A stretch of DNA of 64,000 nt from Delphinus delphis (lineage: Eukaryota > Chordata > Mammalia > Artiodactyla > Delphinidae): assembly GCF_949987515.2 (NCBI RefSeq), contig NC_082696.1:58124947-58188946 (forward strand), written 5' to 3'. The notes under the pieces are model-generated. The model searched no databases. It had not been told where the DNA came from and was given only the letters and a program-made list of their open reading frames with translations. Made by a program: the position numbers and the translations under genes. Each line of letters begins with the position of its first letter. The stretch's first letter is position 1. Below are positions 1 to 11,275 of the stretch, in pieces.

Positions 1-135
1 TGCTTACATTTTCAGCTCCCTCAAGGTCCCCTCTTTAACAGACTGTCTCTGGAGTGATTCAGGATGCCGAAGCAGTTGATCACTGAATAAATCTTCCCTG
101 ACTCTGAAAATGTTACAGTATAATGCAGCGCACAC
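1..135. repeat. Unclassified dispersed repeat, copy A
   Basis: Bases about 17-110 align in the same orientation with about 8979-9060, sharing blocks such as CCTCAAGGTCCCCT, CAGACTGTCT and GTGATT.AGG. It is truncated by the window edge. I do not recognise the family; it could be an old eutherian repeat or a local duplication. Confidence 0.5.
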
Positions 136-724
136 AACGCAGGTTGCAGCTGAGCTGCTCTGTGGCCAGAGATGATCTCTGGGTAAAGAAACTGCTTGGA
201 ATTACCCAGGGGAGTTTGCATTTCTGTAGCGAAATAGTGAGCACAGAAATGGAATTGAGTAACTTGCTCAATATTTTGGCCATATAAACACTAAGCACTG
301 GCTGGGGGAGCAGAAGCTAAAAGAAATCTCGGTACCTTTTGATTCAGGGAAGAGAAGGATACCTTATAAATGTCACTCATTTGCAGAGCCCCAGAAATGG
401 GCATTTCAAATACATCATCAGACGGCTGGCAGGATGGAACGTCCTGGAAGCCCCATGTCTCTTGGTGCCACCGTGAACAAGAGAGCCATGTAGCATGAGG
501 TAACGTCTGCTTCACAGAGCCTCGGAGCTTCAGATGTCGGCCTGTCCTCTGTGTCGATGTTGGGATGTGAGAGGCGGGGTGGGCAGTTGGCTGGGGAGGA
601 ACACTTCAAACAGATTTTCTGAGAGATTGGTTTTCTCAGCCTTCGGACAGTGAGCAATCAGTTCTTGCACTTGGATTTCAAGGAATATTTTCATGCCATT
701 CTGAGCATCAGAATCATTTTGAAA
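136..724. other. Unique DNA, nothing recognised
   Basis: Only short, overlapping minus-strand ORFs of 60-94 codons are present, without domain signatures or splice context. I see no repeat or RNA gene. Confidence 0.5.
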
Positions 725-845
725 CCTATCCCTCCAAACTGTGAGCTACTGGTCTTATTCAATTTTTGTATTTCCTGTGCTGAGGCAGGTGCCTGAAACA
801 TACTAGACGCCCAGTAAAAACTTACTGAATGAGGAAATGAGTGAA
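725..845 (+). mobile_element. L2 LINE 3' end, relic
   Basis: The run from GTGCCTGAAACATACTAGAC to ACTGAATGAGGAAATGAGTG matches the L2 3' terminus, which ends in cacatagtaggcgctcaataaat followed by (TGAA)n. It is diverged and 5' truncated. Confidence 0.5.
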
Positions 846-2529
846 TGTGTGTTGTCAGCAATGACTTAGGTTTAGCTACAATGTGTGAAGGGCATGGCCA
901 TACACAGCAGAAGATCCTTTTGTGTACCATCTCTGCTTCACGTACCAAGAAACGTAAACCCTTAAGTACAGCCACTATGGTCTAGTCTATGGAGGTTGCA
1001 AACTGTCAGTGTCAATTCAGTACAGAGACCTGTTTTCCAGGGGCGTGAGGTGGGGCGAAGGGTGGCAGAGGTGTCTCAGAGTATTAAAAAATATTCTCAG
1101 TGTAAATGCCTTTGGAAGAAATACTTATTTTCTTAGACACATGCTTACTTGTGTTAAAAGACATCGCCCCATATCCCAATTTACTTGCCTTTCTTGTGAA
1201 GACATGTGAACTTGACAGCCTTGGTGTGGTGCAAAGCTTCCCCATAGACCAAAATGTACTGAACCTGACTCTCCAGGGGTCAGCTTTTATAATCTCCAAG
1301 CATTTATAATTTCAAAAGCTCTCCAGATAACGTGGATACGGGTGGTCTGCACACAGGCATTTGGGAACCAGTGGTATAGAGGAAGGGCTAATGTGGCTTC
1401 CCCATTTTTCTATAATTTATGTAAACCATTTAGTCTTAATGTCCAATTACTATGCAGTGCCATAACAATTACCACATGTATGTTGTTAAATGTGTGCCTG
1501 ATTAACTTTATTACAGGTTGTATCTGAAATAGCAGTAACTGTACCTGCATGGGGTCTCGGTCTTCAGAGATTTTATGAGCACAATATTAGAGACATAAAG
1601 GGAGCACAGTTCAGGGCCCAACTTTGTAAGTTTTTACGTGTATCTCTGTGTGGAAAGTTAAGCTGTAAACACTTTGTCATCATTTTTTAAACATTATTTT
1701 TAATCTGTAGAATATTGTTGTTATCTCTTTCATGGTACGTGGACTTTCATTTCCTTTGTGATGAATTTGGGAGAAAGGAGAAAGATGATCTAAAAGTATG
1801 CAGCACAAGCAAAATTTTGTTGTGATGGCAGTCTCCCTGTTGATCTAATATCGGACCATCCAGCGGTACCCACCTGCCCACCTGGTGACGGGGGGACAGG
1901 GCCAAGAAAGCTTGAACCAGAAGCCATATTGAATTCAAAGTTCCATTCCAAGGAAAGAAAGAACATTTTGCTCAGGACAGACTCTATAAATGACCGATGT
2001 GTCCCTCATTCTACCACAGAACTTTACTACACCAGAAATTGCTGGCCACGACTTGTTTATAGCACCCATGACACCAGATATGACCTTTTCTGACAGTGGT
2101 CTTGAAGTCAAATTTCAGCCAGTTACCACCATCTTGTCCCCTTCCGGTAAAAAAAAAGAGGGGGGGAAAAAGGCAAATTGAAAGGACTATATGGATGAAA
2201 TAAGCATACAACAAAGCACATTTTTGGAGATGGGTCATTATTTTACCTAACTATTGAGGATGGTGGATGGACAAGAAAGGCCCCTTCCCGAGTGCCACAG
2301 GGGATGGAACAATGATGTGTCCTCACCTTCAAGAGTTCACAGTGTGTCAGGCTTCCTTTGGGTCTAACCGTCAAAGGAATCAGCAGGAATATCACTTCCT
2401 GAATCACCCGGCCACTCATTGACACCAACCCCCTTCAGGTTTAGTGAAGAGCCGAGCTCTGACATAAAGGAGCTGCTCTAGCTCCATTTCCACCTTGAGT
2501 GACCCCCCAGGGAGGCCATGATGATTATT
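846..2529. other. Mostly unique DNA
   Basis: No gene is recognised. A possible fragment of a MER5-type hAT element lies at about 1313-1382, ending GGGAACCAGTGGTATAGAG. An A9/G7 purine run lies at about 2150-2168. The rest is featureless to the eye. Confidence 0.4.
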
Positions 2530-2745
2530 CAAGCCTGGGCTTTGGTGCTCAGGACCACCTGACTTCACATTCCAGCCTTAATACTAACTTCTGGTGCCGT
2601 GCAGGGCTGGGTACGGGAGCCCCGTGAGCCTTGTTTCTGTAGGTGATAAACAAAGAGGACGATATCCACCTTGCAGTGTTGCTTTGAGGATTAAGTGGGC
2701 TTGTGTAGGTACAATGCCCATCACATGGTCATTACTGAGCGAGCA
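2530..2745 (+). mobile_element. MIR SINE relic
   Basis: The order of diverged MIR blocks is visible: an initial GGCTTTGG.GCTCAGG, a core with TGTTTCTGTAGGTGATAAAC, then TTTGAGGATTAAGTGGGC and a terminal stretch with GGTACAATGCCCATCACATG. MIR is an ancient tRNA-derived SINE. Confidence 0.6.
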
Positions 2746-3371
2746 GTGCAATTTTCCTATGCAAGGGGCTGTGGAGCTGGCTTAGGGGGTCCGGACGCCA
2801 CCATGGATGGTTCAGACTCTGTTCCAGTGCGGAGGGACCAATGTGGCTTTCCAGGGGAGGGCATCTTCTGCAAATCAACCCTCTCCCCCAACCCCCGAGG
2901 CTAACTGGGCAGTTGTCTGTAACCAGGAGCACTAGTTTGGATCTGGGGACCAGGTCTTACCAGAAACGTGTTACCAGTCTCACAGTTGCACGCTCTGTTA
3001 AAGTGTCATACAGAGGCCTGGCTGGCGCCAAAAGGGGCCAAGAGTGCGCTGCTTTCTGCGCATGCGAGGGAGAAGGGGCGTCAAAAGAGCCAGAGACCAC
3101 TATGGGTCAAGGTCAGGAGGTGCTTTATGATTCTTTTAAGAACCTGCAGTTGTTTACAGCAGTGAATTTGAGGGGTAAAGCAGATTAGTCAGAGATATCT
3201 TACTGCAACGGGGCTGTCTTTTGAAGGCCTGCTTTCCCCTCCCTTCCTCTTTCCTCCTCTCCTTGTGACCAAGGCTGTTGACCCAGAACCATACCCCTGT
3301 CCCTCCCTCTGGGGAAACGTTCAGAAAAACTACCACCAGCCAGATCCTCTAGCTGTGCTCACAGCACAGGA
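2746..3371. other. Unique or undetermined DNA upstream of an LTR
   Basis: It has overlapping open frames of up to 115 codons at 2841-3188 with no recognisable domain. Part of the block (about 2960-3371) might belong to the same retroviral LTR that follows, since the LTR 5' boundary is not certain. Confidence 0.35.
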
Positions 3372-3829
3372 ATGAGAGCGTCTAACCACAAGGAAGCTGG
3401 TGCAGGCTGGTTCAGCTCCAAAAGCGGGACCAACCTTGCCCTGCAGCCCGTTACCGTCTCACTGTAATAGTAAGATCTCCGCCTGCCGTGCCTTGATGGT
3501 TTGACGGGCTCCTGACCAGATGCCAAAGGACCATACGAGGACAGAAAAGAGGTGGCATCCCAGTTCCCGGAAGAACCCTACCTATTCCCAGAAAAACAAT
3601 ACTTTTGCCTCCTTTCCATTAGCCTTGCCTTTAAACCTTGTCTCAGTTGCACCCCGGCTGAGAAGTTGATTTTTGAACTAAGTTCCCGCTTCTCTATACT
3701 CTGGCCCTCGAATAAAGCTTGCCCTGCTCGATCTCAGCTTTGGTTTCGTTTTCTGGCTGCGTGATTCAGAAGGTTAAAGAGAAACTCCCTGGCCAAGACA
3801 GGGGGGTCTCCGCTCAGGCTAGGGCCCCA
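3372..3829 (+). mobile_element. Class I (ERV1-like) endogenous retrovirus LTR, probable
   Basis: The sequence starts TGAGAGCG and reaches a polyadenylation signal in CTCGAATAAAGCTTGCCCTG (about 3706-3725). A T/G-rich stretch follows, as at an R/U5 junction, and a CA dinucleotide lies at 3828-3829. Two bases downstream is a TGGGGGGGTTC block that resembles a proline-tRNA primer binding site. No gag, pol or env frame follows, so any internal region is lost. The 5' boundary is a guess, and I could not see a clean target duplication. Confidence 0.5.
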
Positions 3830-3984
3830 GTGGGGGGGTTCATACCACCCAGTTGGTGGCACCTTCAGGGTTTAACAGAGCCTAATGCAAGCATCCCCTT
3901 GGCGATGCATCCTATCCACATTTGGTCTTGTTCTTTAGTTAATCCTCTGACACTTTGCCCTACCAGTGATTTGGTGTGATATTT

Positions 3985-4165
3985 TGCAATGTCTGCTAAT
4001 TATTTAACATGTTTACTTCTTATCTCCTTTAAGGAGGAGTACACTTTAAGGATTGTAAGCTTCAGAAGGGTAGAGAAGAATTTTCCATTTCTTTTGTCTT
4101 TCTTTCAGCTCCTAGTCAGGGGCCCTGTGCATACTGGTAAGTGTGGCAACAAATAATCTGTTGCA
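3985..4165 (+). mobile_element. L2 LINE 3' end, diverged
   Basis: It keeps the typical L2 order: GGATTGTAAGCTTCAGAAGGG, then a stretch like tttcttttgtctttctttcagctcc, CCTGTGCATACTGGTAAG and an ending like aacaaataatctgttg. It is strongly diverged. Confidence 0.45.
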
Positions 4166-4388
4166 TATACAAGTGCTCATGTTTCTAAAAGGTTGTCAGA
4201 TGCAGTCAGTGAATTCTTATCATACGACAGATTGGAATTCATTGGGAAAGGGATATTCCTTTATTAACGCTCCCGGTCACCTTAACTTAGTGCAGAATAT
4301 TCAACATGGTTGAACGTCACTTGCTAATCAAGGAAGGATGTCTGGAGTGATGAGCGGCACAGACCCAAAGTAATCCCTGGTTTTGTTT

Positions 4389-4601
4389 TCAAGAAGAGGT
4401 GTAACTTTTCAGACAATTCACTTCAGCATTTACTGCTTCAGCTCCCTCATCTGAGTTGAGTGTTGAACAGATAATATCTAAGTTTCTGGTATTGTCTAAG
4501 ACTTTGTTATCTTTAAGTGTTTTAAGGTTTCTCTTATGATCGTGACTGCTCCGCGTATCTCCCATAGCTGTCTTGGAAGACGTAGAAGCTGAATTATTCA
4601 T
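4389..4601 (-). other. Candidate short ORF or terminal exon (70 aa), unproven
   Basis: A minus-strand frame opens with MNNSASTSSKTAMGDTRSSH and ends SYTSS, then a stop. It is rich in Ser, Asn, Asp and Lys, with two Cys, no hydrophobic segment and no domain I recognise. Directly before the ATG the minus strand reads TTTTTTTAAAAG, so a weak splice acceptor could abut it; an in-frame stop lies one codon further upstream. The Kozak context is fair (A at -3). It lies outside any recognised repeat and its composition differs from the repeat-derived ORFs nearby. It could equally be a chance frame or part of an old pseudogene. Confidence 0.2.
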
Positions 4602-5034
4602 CTTTTAAAAAAATTACATTTCCAATGAACAATTTTTTGTTGGTTTTGCTTACTTTTGCTAAAATTACGAAAAATTATGTGATAAAATGAAGGTTTTACC
4701 CAAGATGAGGATTCTAAAAAGGTATTTTTTAAAAAAATCAAGAATAACTTTCTAGTAATTTTTATGAAAAATATTTTATAGCATTTCTATAAAATATGTG
4801 TTTAGTTTTAAAACTCAAAACTCAATGCTATAAAGCTGTGAAAAGTAGAGAGACTAAAAAAATCTAATATCTAAATAAATTTTTTTTTCTGGTAAAATTA
4901 TAGGCAGTATTATGAATGTTCTGCCTGATTAACTTCCGATTACAACATTCTAATTGGAAAAGTCCTTCAGGTAAAATAGGACAAGCTGTAGTATAATAAT
5001 AGGCTGAGAAACGTGGCTTCATGGACACAGTCAG
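4602..5034. other. AT-rich unique DNA
   Basis: The stretch is dense in A and T runs, for example around 4602-4625, 4725-4800 and 4855-4890. There is no gene or recognisable repeat. Such DNA can act as a matrix attachment region, but nothing here shows that directly. Confidence 0.4.
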
Positions 5035-5145
5035 GCATCAAGTATTTAGCTGCTCCCGGGGTGTTGAGTTCTGGGCTGGAGACATAGCGAGACAATACAT
5101 TTTGGTAGATTCTGTCCTCAGGGCATACACTCTGATGTAGGACTT
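5035..5145 (-). mobile_element. L2 LINE 3' end relic, inverted
   Basis: It reads as diverged reverse-complement L2: GTTCTGGGCTGGAGACATAG, then GATTCTGTCCTCAGGGCATAC. This corresponds to the consensus order ctgttctaggtgctggggatacag followed by tccctgccctcatggagcttac. Confidence 0.5.
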
Positions 5146-5958
5146 GTATTTCCTATACAGTATAATATCTATGTCTTATATGTACCTATCTCTTTATTTC
5201 TATCAACTGAGTAAATAAATCCACCCAACCAAACTCTTACTTTAAAAAAGAAAACAAACAGACAGAAAAAATGCCCCCAAAACATAAAACAGTAGTTTTG
5301 CAATTTCTTTTCTAACATAATTTTCAAAGTTCTACTTACTCTGAAAATTTTACATTGGCGGTCTGCACTTGAACCCCAGTGACTGACATTCTGATAACCC
5401 CTGGCCTGCCCAGATTCTTCTTCTTAGCTGAAAACACATCATTTGCCTGAAGACAACATCTCTGAGTTATTCTACAAATTTGAATTCCGTTAAAAACCAA
5501 TCAGAAGGAAAACACAAAAGAGACACAAATAAATTATCCTGATTTCTTTTAGGCCCTGGACCTAAGTTTATTTTCAGGCCCATCTCAACGTTTTGTATTT
5601 ATTTATGCAGAGTCTGCTTTGTTTTAAAAAGGACTTAAGGTTACTCTGTGTTCTCTAGTTTTAGTTCTCCAGCGGAACTAATTTGAACAAATCCACCAGA
5701 TAATACAAAGTGGGTCCTATGTTGAAGATGTGGCAAACACCCAACTGTCACTGAGAAATTAGAAGGGTGCTGAAAAGCCTTATGAACCTAGAATATTTTC
5801 CCCCTTTGACTTTCTCATTATCAGATTTCATTAGAATCACTTCTTAGGAATCTTCTGTAGACAGGCATTTTAACTGGGTGAAGATGTTACCTGGGAGAGG
5901 CGCCAAATAAACTAATCTGTGTTAATGTGTTATATATCTGATTAATTCATGGTTGCAA
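5146..5958. other. Unique DNA, nothing recognised
   Basis: It is moderately AT-rich with an A-rich patch at about 5244-5290. No ORF over 60 codons and no recognised repeat. Confidence 0.45.
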
Positions 5959-6290
5959 ACACAGTGCCTCAGGCGCCAGGCCAGTAGCTTGCGAGAGGGC
6001 TGCTGACTGCGGTGGCACTGGACAGGAGTGGCGGGCCAGCTGCGGCCCGGCCCCTGCGAGTGTGTAGGACTGAGGTCCAGGCAGCCGTTTGCCTTCCTTT
6101 TGAAAAGATTAATGCCTGAAATAGCCTGATGTTTAAAATGTTGATAATTAATTCAGAATTTCTGGAAACCCTTCATGGTCTTACAAAATCTCTGTGGCCA
6201 CCCTGATTTGGGCCGGGCTCACGGGCCTCCAGTCTGCCACCTCCGGATTAGCGCATTAGTCGTGTTGTATCCTAATGGCAGGTCCAGAAT
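5959..6290. other. GC-rich patch followed by homeodomain-site-rich DNA
   Basis: Bases 5965-6075 are locally GC- and CpG-rich (CAGGCGCCAGG, GCTGCGGCCCGGCCCC). Bases 6100-6280 hold several TAAT/ATTA cores (GATTAATGCC, GATAATTAATTC, GGATTAGCGCATTAGTC). Nothing codes here. It may be a conserved non-coding element. Confidence 0.25.
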
Positions 6291-6360
6291 CAGGTGACTG
6301 TTCTAAATGTTCTGTGAGGGCATGAGTGGAGAAGGAGGTCTGGGGTAATACCCAATACCT

Positions 6361-6397
6361 GGGCATGGGATATGGGGGGCGCTGGGCAGGGCTCGGG
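6361..6397 (+). other. Putative G-quadruplex cluster
   Basis: It has six runs of at least three G, one of them six G long, separated by loops CAT, ATAT, CGCT, CA and CTC. This exceeds the G3+N1-7 rule for intramolecular quadruplexes. The flanks are not obviously promoter-like. Confidence 0.7.
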
Positions 6398-7663
<1,266 letters not shown>

Positions 7664-8022
7664 TTGTTAGTTATTATGAGACAGACTGTATGTGAGTTAA
7701 GTGAGTCTTACGGGGGCTTTTGTTTTCATTGATAGGACCACAGCATTTCCTTGTCATAGACACTGATTAGACTCCTGAGTTAATCATCACAGAGCAGTTG
7801 ACCAGCTGACCCGCAGATCAGATGGAGCTAAGAACAATCTAGGATGGAGTGCACTGCTCAACAGCAGATAAGTGGTTGGAGCGTTTGCACCCCACTAAGA
7901 TTGTATGGTCCATTTCGGTTTGTGCTGCTGGCTGCAGTGCATTGATTTAATTCCCAGTCAAGAATCTGGAGATACATGCAGGATCGGTAGCTGTTCTGCA
8001 GCTGCACACACAGAAACACCGT
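7664..8022. other. Unique DNA, nothing recognised
   Basis: Short spacer between the compound microsatellite and the first SINE, with no gene or repeat that I can identify. Confidence 0.45.
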
Positions 8023-8032
8023 GCATGTTGCC

Positions 8033-8242
8033 TTTTTTTTTTTTTTTTTTGCGGTACGCGGGCCTCTCACTGTTGTGGCCTCTCCCGTTGCGGAGCACAG
8101 GCTCCGGACGCGCAGGCTCAGCGGCCATGGCTCACGGGCCCAGCCGCCCCGCGGCATGTGGGATCCTCGCGGACCGGGGCACGAACCTGTGTCCCCTGCA
8201 TCGGCAGGCGGACTCTCAACCACTGCGCCACCAGGGAAGCCC
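8033..8242 (-). mobile_element. CHR-type tRNA-Glu SINE, short form
   Basis: Inverted copy with an 18-T stretch on the left (its A-tail) and the 5' end GGGCTTCCCTGGTGGCGCAG on the right. The pol III B box reads GGTTCGTGCC. It is flanked by a direct repeat GCATGTTGC at 8023-8031 and 8243-8251, the target-site duplication. Low divergence implies a recent insertion. Confidence 0.95.
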
Positions 8243-8251
8243 GCATGTTGC

Positions 8252-8614
8252 TTTTGTAATAAGGAGGAATCTAGTCTCCGACATTCTCTGCCTGGCTCCC
8301 TTCTTCCTCCTCAGCGTCATCTTCCTGCGCTTGTTGTGGACTCGCTACTGTTTCATTCTCACCAGTTAGCAGGGAATGGAAGAAAGAGGAAGTCCATGAG
8401 GTCGACTATGTTAATTTACCAGCCTTTTTTCGTTAAGCAAATAACAACAAACATCTTTGGCCAATATGAAATACAGATTTTGTGTAGGGAATTTGATGAT
8501 CCAGATGACCCTAGGCTTTCACTAACATCTATAAGTATATTTCCTAAATAGCAATATCAGCAAAACATCACAGGCAGTAAGGTAGGTAATAAGATTTCTT
8601 TAAAATGTTTAGGA
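8252..8614. other. Unique DNA, nothing recognised
   Basis: Spacer between two SINEs. The long frame that crosses it starts in the antisense SINE and has no independent support. Confidence 0.45.
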
Positions 8615-8912
8615 GGGGAGCTTGCCTGGTGGCGTAGTGAAGAATCCATCTGCCAATGAGAGGACACGGGTTTGAGCCCTGGCCTGGGAAGATCCCACAT
8701 GCCTCGGAGCAACTAAACCCGTGCGCCCCAACTACTGAAGCCCGCGCACCTAGAGCCTGTGCTCCTCAACAAGAGAAGCCACTGCAATGAGAAGCCCGCG
8801 CACCGCAACGAAGAGTAGCCCCCGCTCGCTGCAACCAGAGAAAACCCATACGCAGCAACAAAGACCCAACATAGCCAAAAATAAATAAAATGAATAAATT
8901 TATTTTAAAAAA
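8615..8912 (+). mobile_element. CHR-type SINE, long form, single-unit variant (older)
   Basis: The head is decayed (GGGGAGCTTGCCTGGTGGCG) and the B box is GGTTTGAGCCC. The body has one copy of the CAACTACTGAAGCCC unit, then AACGAAGAGTAGCCCCCGCT and the tail AATAAATAAAATGAATAAAT. It is more diverged than the short copies, and no clear target duplication is visible. Confidence 0.9.
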
Positions 8913-8954
8913 GTACTTAAAGTCATTTCAAAGCACTTTAATTGCCATGAAGTG

Positions 8955-9100
8955 ATTCCACTTCCCACTTAACTTTTTCTGCCTCAAGGTCCCCTTTACT
9001 CAGACTGTCTAAGGCGTGATTTAGGTTTTTGGAAGCCGCTGATGGTGGCATAAATCTGGCCAGACAGGGAGGGCGCTATGGAACTGGCAGTACACTCTGC
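8955..9100. repeat. Unclassified dispersed repeat, copy B
   Basis: Same-orientation partner of bases 1-135. Shared blocks are CCTCAAGGTCCCCT, CAGACTGTCT, GTGATTTAGG, GAAGC.G.TGAT and ATAAATCT..CC.GAC, roughly three quarters identical by eye over about 90 bases. Family unknown. Confidence 0.5.
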
Positions 9101-9185
9101 TGGCCAGTATGCCCTAATGTCACAGGAAACACTCCAGAATGAAGCAAGCAGGGACTGCTGGGCCCCCTGACCAGCGCAGGCAGGT

Positions 9186-9541
9186 ATATAGCTGCCCTGG
9201 TATCCACGAGGGCCTGGTTCCAGGACTTCCCCAATACCGAAATCCGCGGGTGCTCAGGATTCCTTATTTAAATGGCATAGCATTTACGTATAACCTACGC
9301 ACATCCTCCGGTACACTTTAAATCATCTCTAGATTACTTATAATGCCTAATACAATGTAAATGCTATGTCAATAGTTGTAAATACAGTGTAAATGTTATA
9401 TAAATAGCTGTCTGTGTACATCAAGTTCAAGTTTTGCTTTTTGGAACTTTCTGGAAATTTTCTTCCCCCGAATATTTTCGATTCATGGTTGGTTGAATCT
9501 GTGGTTCTGGAACCCGCTGATAGGTAGCATCTACTGTATAA
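9186..9541. mobile_element. Tigger-type (TcMar) non-autonomous DNA transposon
   Basis: The left part reads TGGTATCCACGAGGGCCTGG, then ATCCGCGGGTGCTCAGGATT and TACGTATAACCTACGCACAT. The right part reads GAATATTTTCGATTCATGG and TGGAACCCGCTGATAGG. The ends are partly inverted copies of one another (GGTATCC.CG..GG versus the right end). This is the well-known mammalian mariner-derived MITE; the exact subfamily is not assigned. Confidence 0.75.
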
Positions 9542-9638
9542 GGAAAGGAGAAAATGTTGGGTCACGTGTTTAATTTGGAGAGGTACAGTTCGAGAGTAGT
9601 TTTGGCCCCAAGAGGGGCAATGCTAGAAAGGCCTTGGG

Positions 9639-9797
9639 CAGTGTTCCTCAAAGTGGGTTTTAGAAATTGACCAGTAGTGGGACTGCAGGCGTTTCAATCT
9701 CGCCTCTGACCTACTGCACCAGAGCAAGGGAATGTTTGCTTGACAAAGTGTCCTGGGTGATTCTTTGCACACCAATGTTTGAGAACAACTGCTTTAG
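9639..9797. mobile_element. MER5-like hAT MITE relic
   Basis: It starts CAGTGTTCCTCAAAGTGGG and ends GGTGATTCTTTGCACACC then TTTGAGAACAACTGCTTTAG. These are the typical inverted ends of MER5 elements of the hAT-Charlie group. Confidence 0.75.
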
Positions 9798-9884
9798 GGA
9801 CCCCAGGGCCACTATTCTGAGACGAGAGAATAAGGAAGGGAGGGTGTGGGCCAAATACATCCCAGACCCTTTCACCTGCATCCT

Positions 9885-10025
9885 CATGTATCCTCAAGCG
9901 AGAGTAATACCAGTGAAAGTATGGAAGCACAGAGAGGTTAAGCAAATTGTTCAAGGTCACACAGCTGGTAAGAGGCTGAGCCAGCCCTTGGTTTGGAAGT
10001 TAGTGTTCTTTTCACTAAACCATGA
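9885..10025 (-). mobile_element. MIR SINE relic, inverted
   Basis: The block AGCACAGAGAGGTTAAGCAA, TTGTTCAAGGTCACACAGCT, GGTAAGAGGCTGAGCCAG and a closing TTTTCACTAAACCATG is the reverse complement of the MIR core and head. Confidence 0.85.
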
Positions 10026-10634
10026 AACGTAGATTTTTCATTTCCTTGTCAAAGAGTCCCCAGACATCACTCATTATAACCAGGCATGAAAAGAGTTTAA
10101 TTCCCATTTCTTTACATTTGTTCAGTTACTTCTCCATCTTCTGAGAGAGGAATCTTGACATCTGCCAGCTGTGGAACAAACCCAAGCTGTCCCTCACACT
10201 TCAGAGCAGCCACACTTTTCCTTGGGGCCATTCTGGAAACTTGGGAGAGAGGAAAGATGCATGCCCTCTCTCCAGGGAGAATTCAGACCCAACACTCCTG
10301 AAATTTTGTATTCGTCTAGCCAATGTGATGTAGCATGTCTCATACCAATCTTTGGTTTTCAGTCATTCGTTGAAATAGAGATAAAGGCTCTTCTTAGGTG
10401 AATTTTAGGTGAAACTACTCTCTTTGGAGGTTTGGCAGGATTCACTATTTTTCAGAAGATTTTAATTTACAAAAGAAAAGCTCACTTTGAAAGGGGTTTT
10501 TCCAGGAGAATCTACCACCAGTCAAGGACCTGGCCTCTTATTTTTTGAAATCCTGATTTTAAAGCACCTGGGAAATGTTTCTCAGTGAAATCTTGCCTAC
10601 AGCCTTTGTCTTTCAGATCAGGAGTGGAATCAGC
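10026..10634. other. Unique DNA, nothing recognised
   Basis: No gene, RNA or repeat is recognised. A small imperfect tandem (TTAGGTGAA twice) lies near 10393-10410. Confidence 0.45.
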
Positions 10635-10830
10635 ACAATTTAGTGAAAAGGTTAGAGGCTCTGGAGGCAGACAGAAGCAAGCTATTGAACAGTTGTGGGC
10701 CCTTGTTTCCTCAACCATTAAATAGAGATAATAAAACCAACTTCACAGAGAGGCTGTGATGATTAAATGAGATAAAGGGTGTGAAGGGCCAATCCCAGCA
10801 TCTGGTGCACAGAAGGAGTCAAATGCCACT
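10635..10830 (+). mobile_element. MIR SINE relic
   Basis: The MIR order is visible: GGCTCTGGAGGCAGACAGA, then CCTTGTTTCCTCAACCATTA, GAGATAATAAAACCAACTTC and CTGTGATGATTAAATGAGAT. Confidence 0.8.
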
Positions 10831-11069
10831 TCCTTCCTTGTTTCTGGAAGGTCGAAGAGACAAGTGATGACCATGGGCTGGGAGCCAGCAGTAAGGGAAG
10901 CTGAGGTCAAGCACAGGTGGGGCTGTAGTGAAGGGCACCAGCTGACAGAGACCAAAATGTAGGTATTTCACCTTTACAAGACAAGGGTTGTGCTCATCTC
11001 AGCTTCTTTGGCTCCAGGCTCTGCAGCCAGGCAGTGCAACTCTTGAAGAGTGCTTTGCAGTATGTAAAG

Positions 11070-11275
11070 CTCTGTCAAACTCACAGTTGATTCCTTGGGC
11101 TCTTATTCCAGCTTTGCCACTTATTCGTTGTGTGACTCTGGACAAGTTACTTTCTCAATTTCTTCCTCTGTAAAATGGAGGTAATAATGGTGCCTACTTT
11201 AATGGTCATGGTCAGGATTAAAAGTGAAATGCTTCCACAGTGCCTGGCATTCAGTAAGTGCTCCATAAATGCTAT
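11070..11275 (+). mobile_element. MIR SINE, well preserved core
   Basis: It keeps GCTTTGCCACTTATTCGTTG, TGTGACTCTGGACAAGTTAC, CCTCTGTAAAATGGAGGTAA, CAGTGCCTGGCATTCAGTAA and GTGCTCCATAAATGCTA, nearly the whole MIR. Confidence 0.9.

Noticed and set aside
7858..8551. ORFs of 121, 154 and 176 codons
   Set aside because: Most of each frame is the SINE at 8033-8242 and its T-tail; the same peptides recur at every other short SINE.
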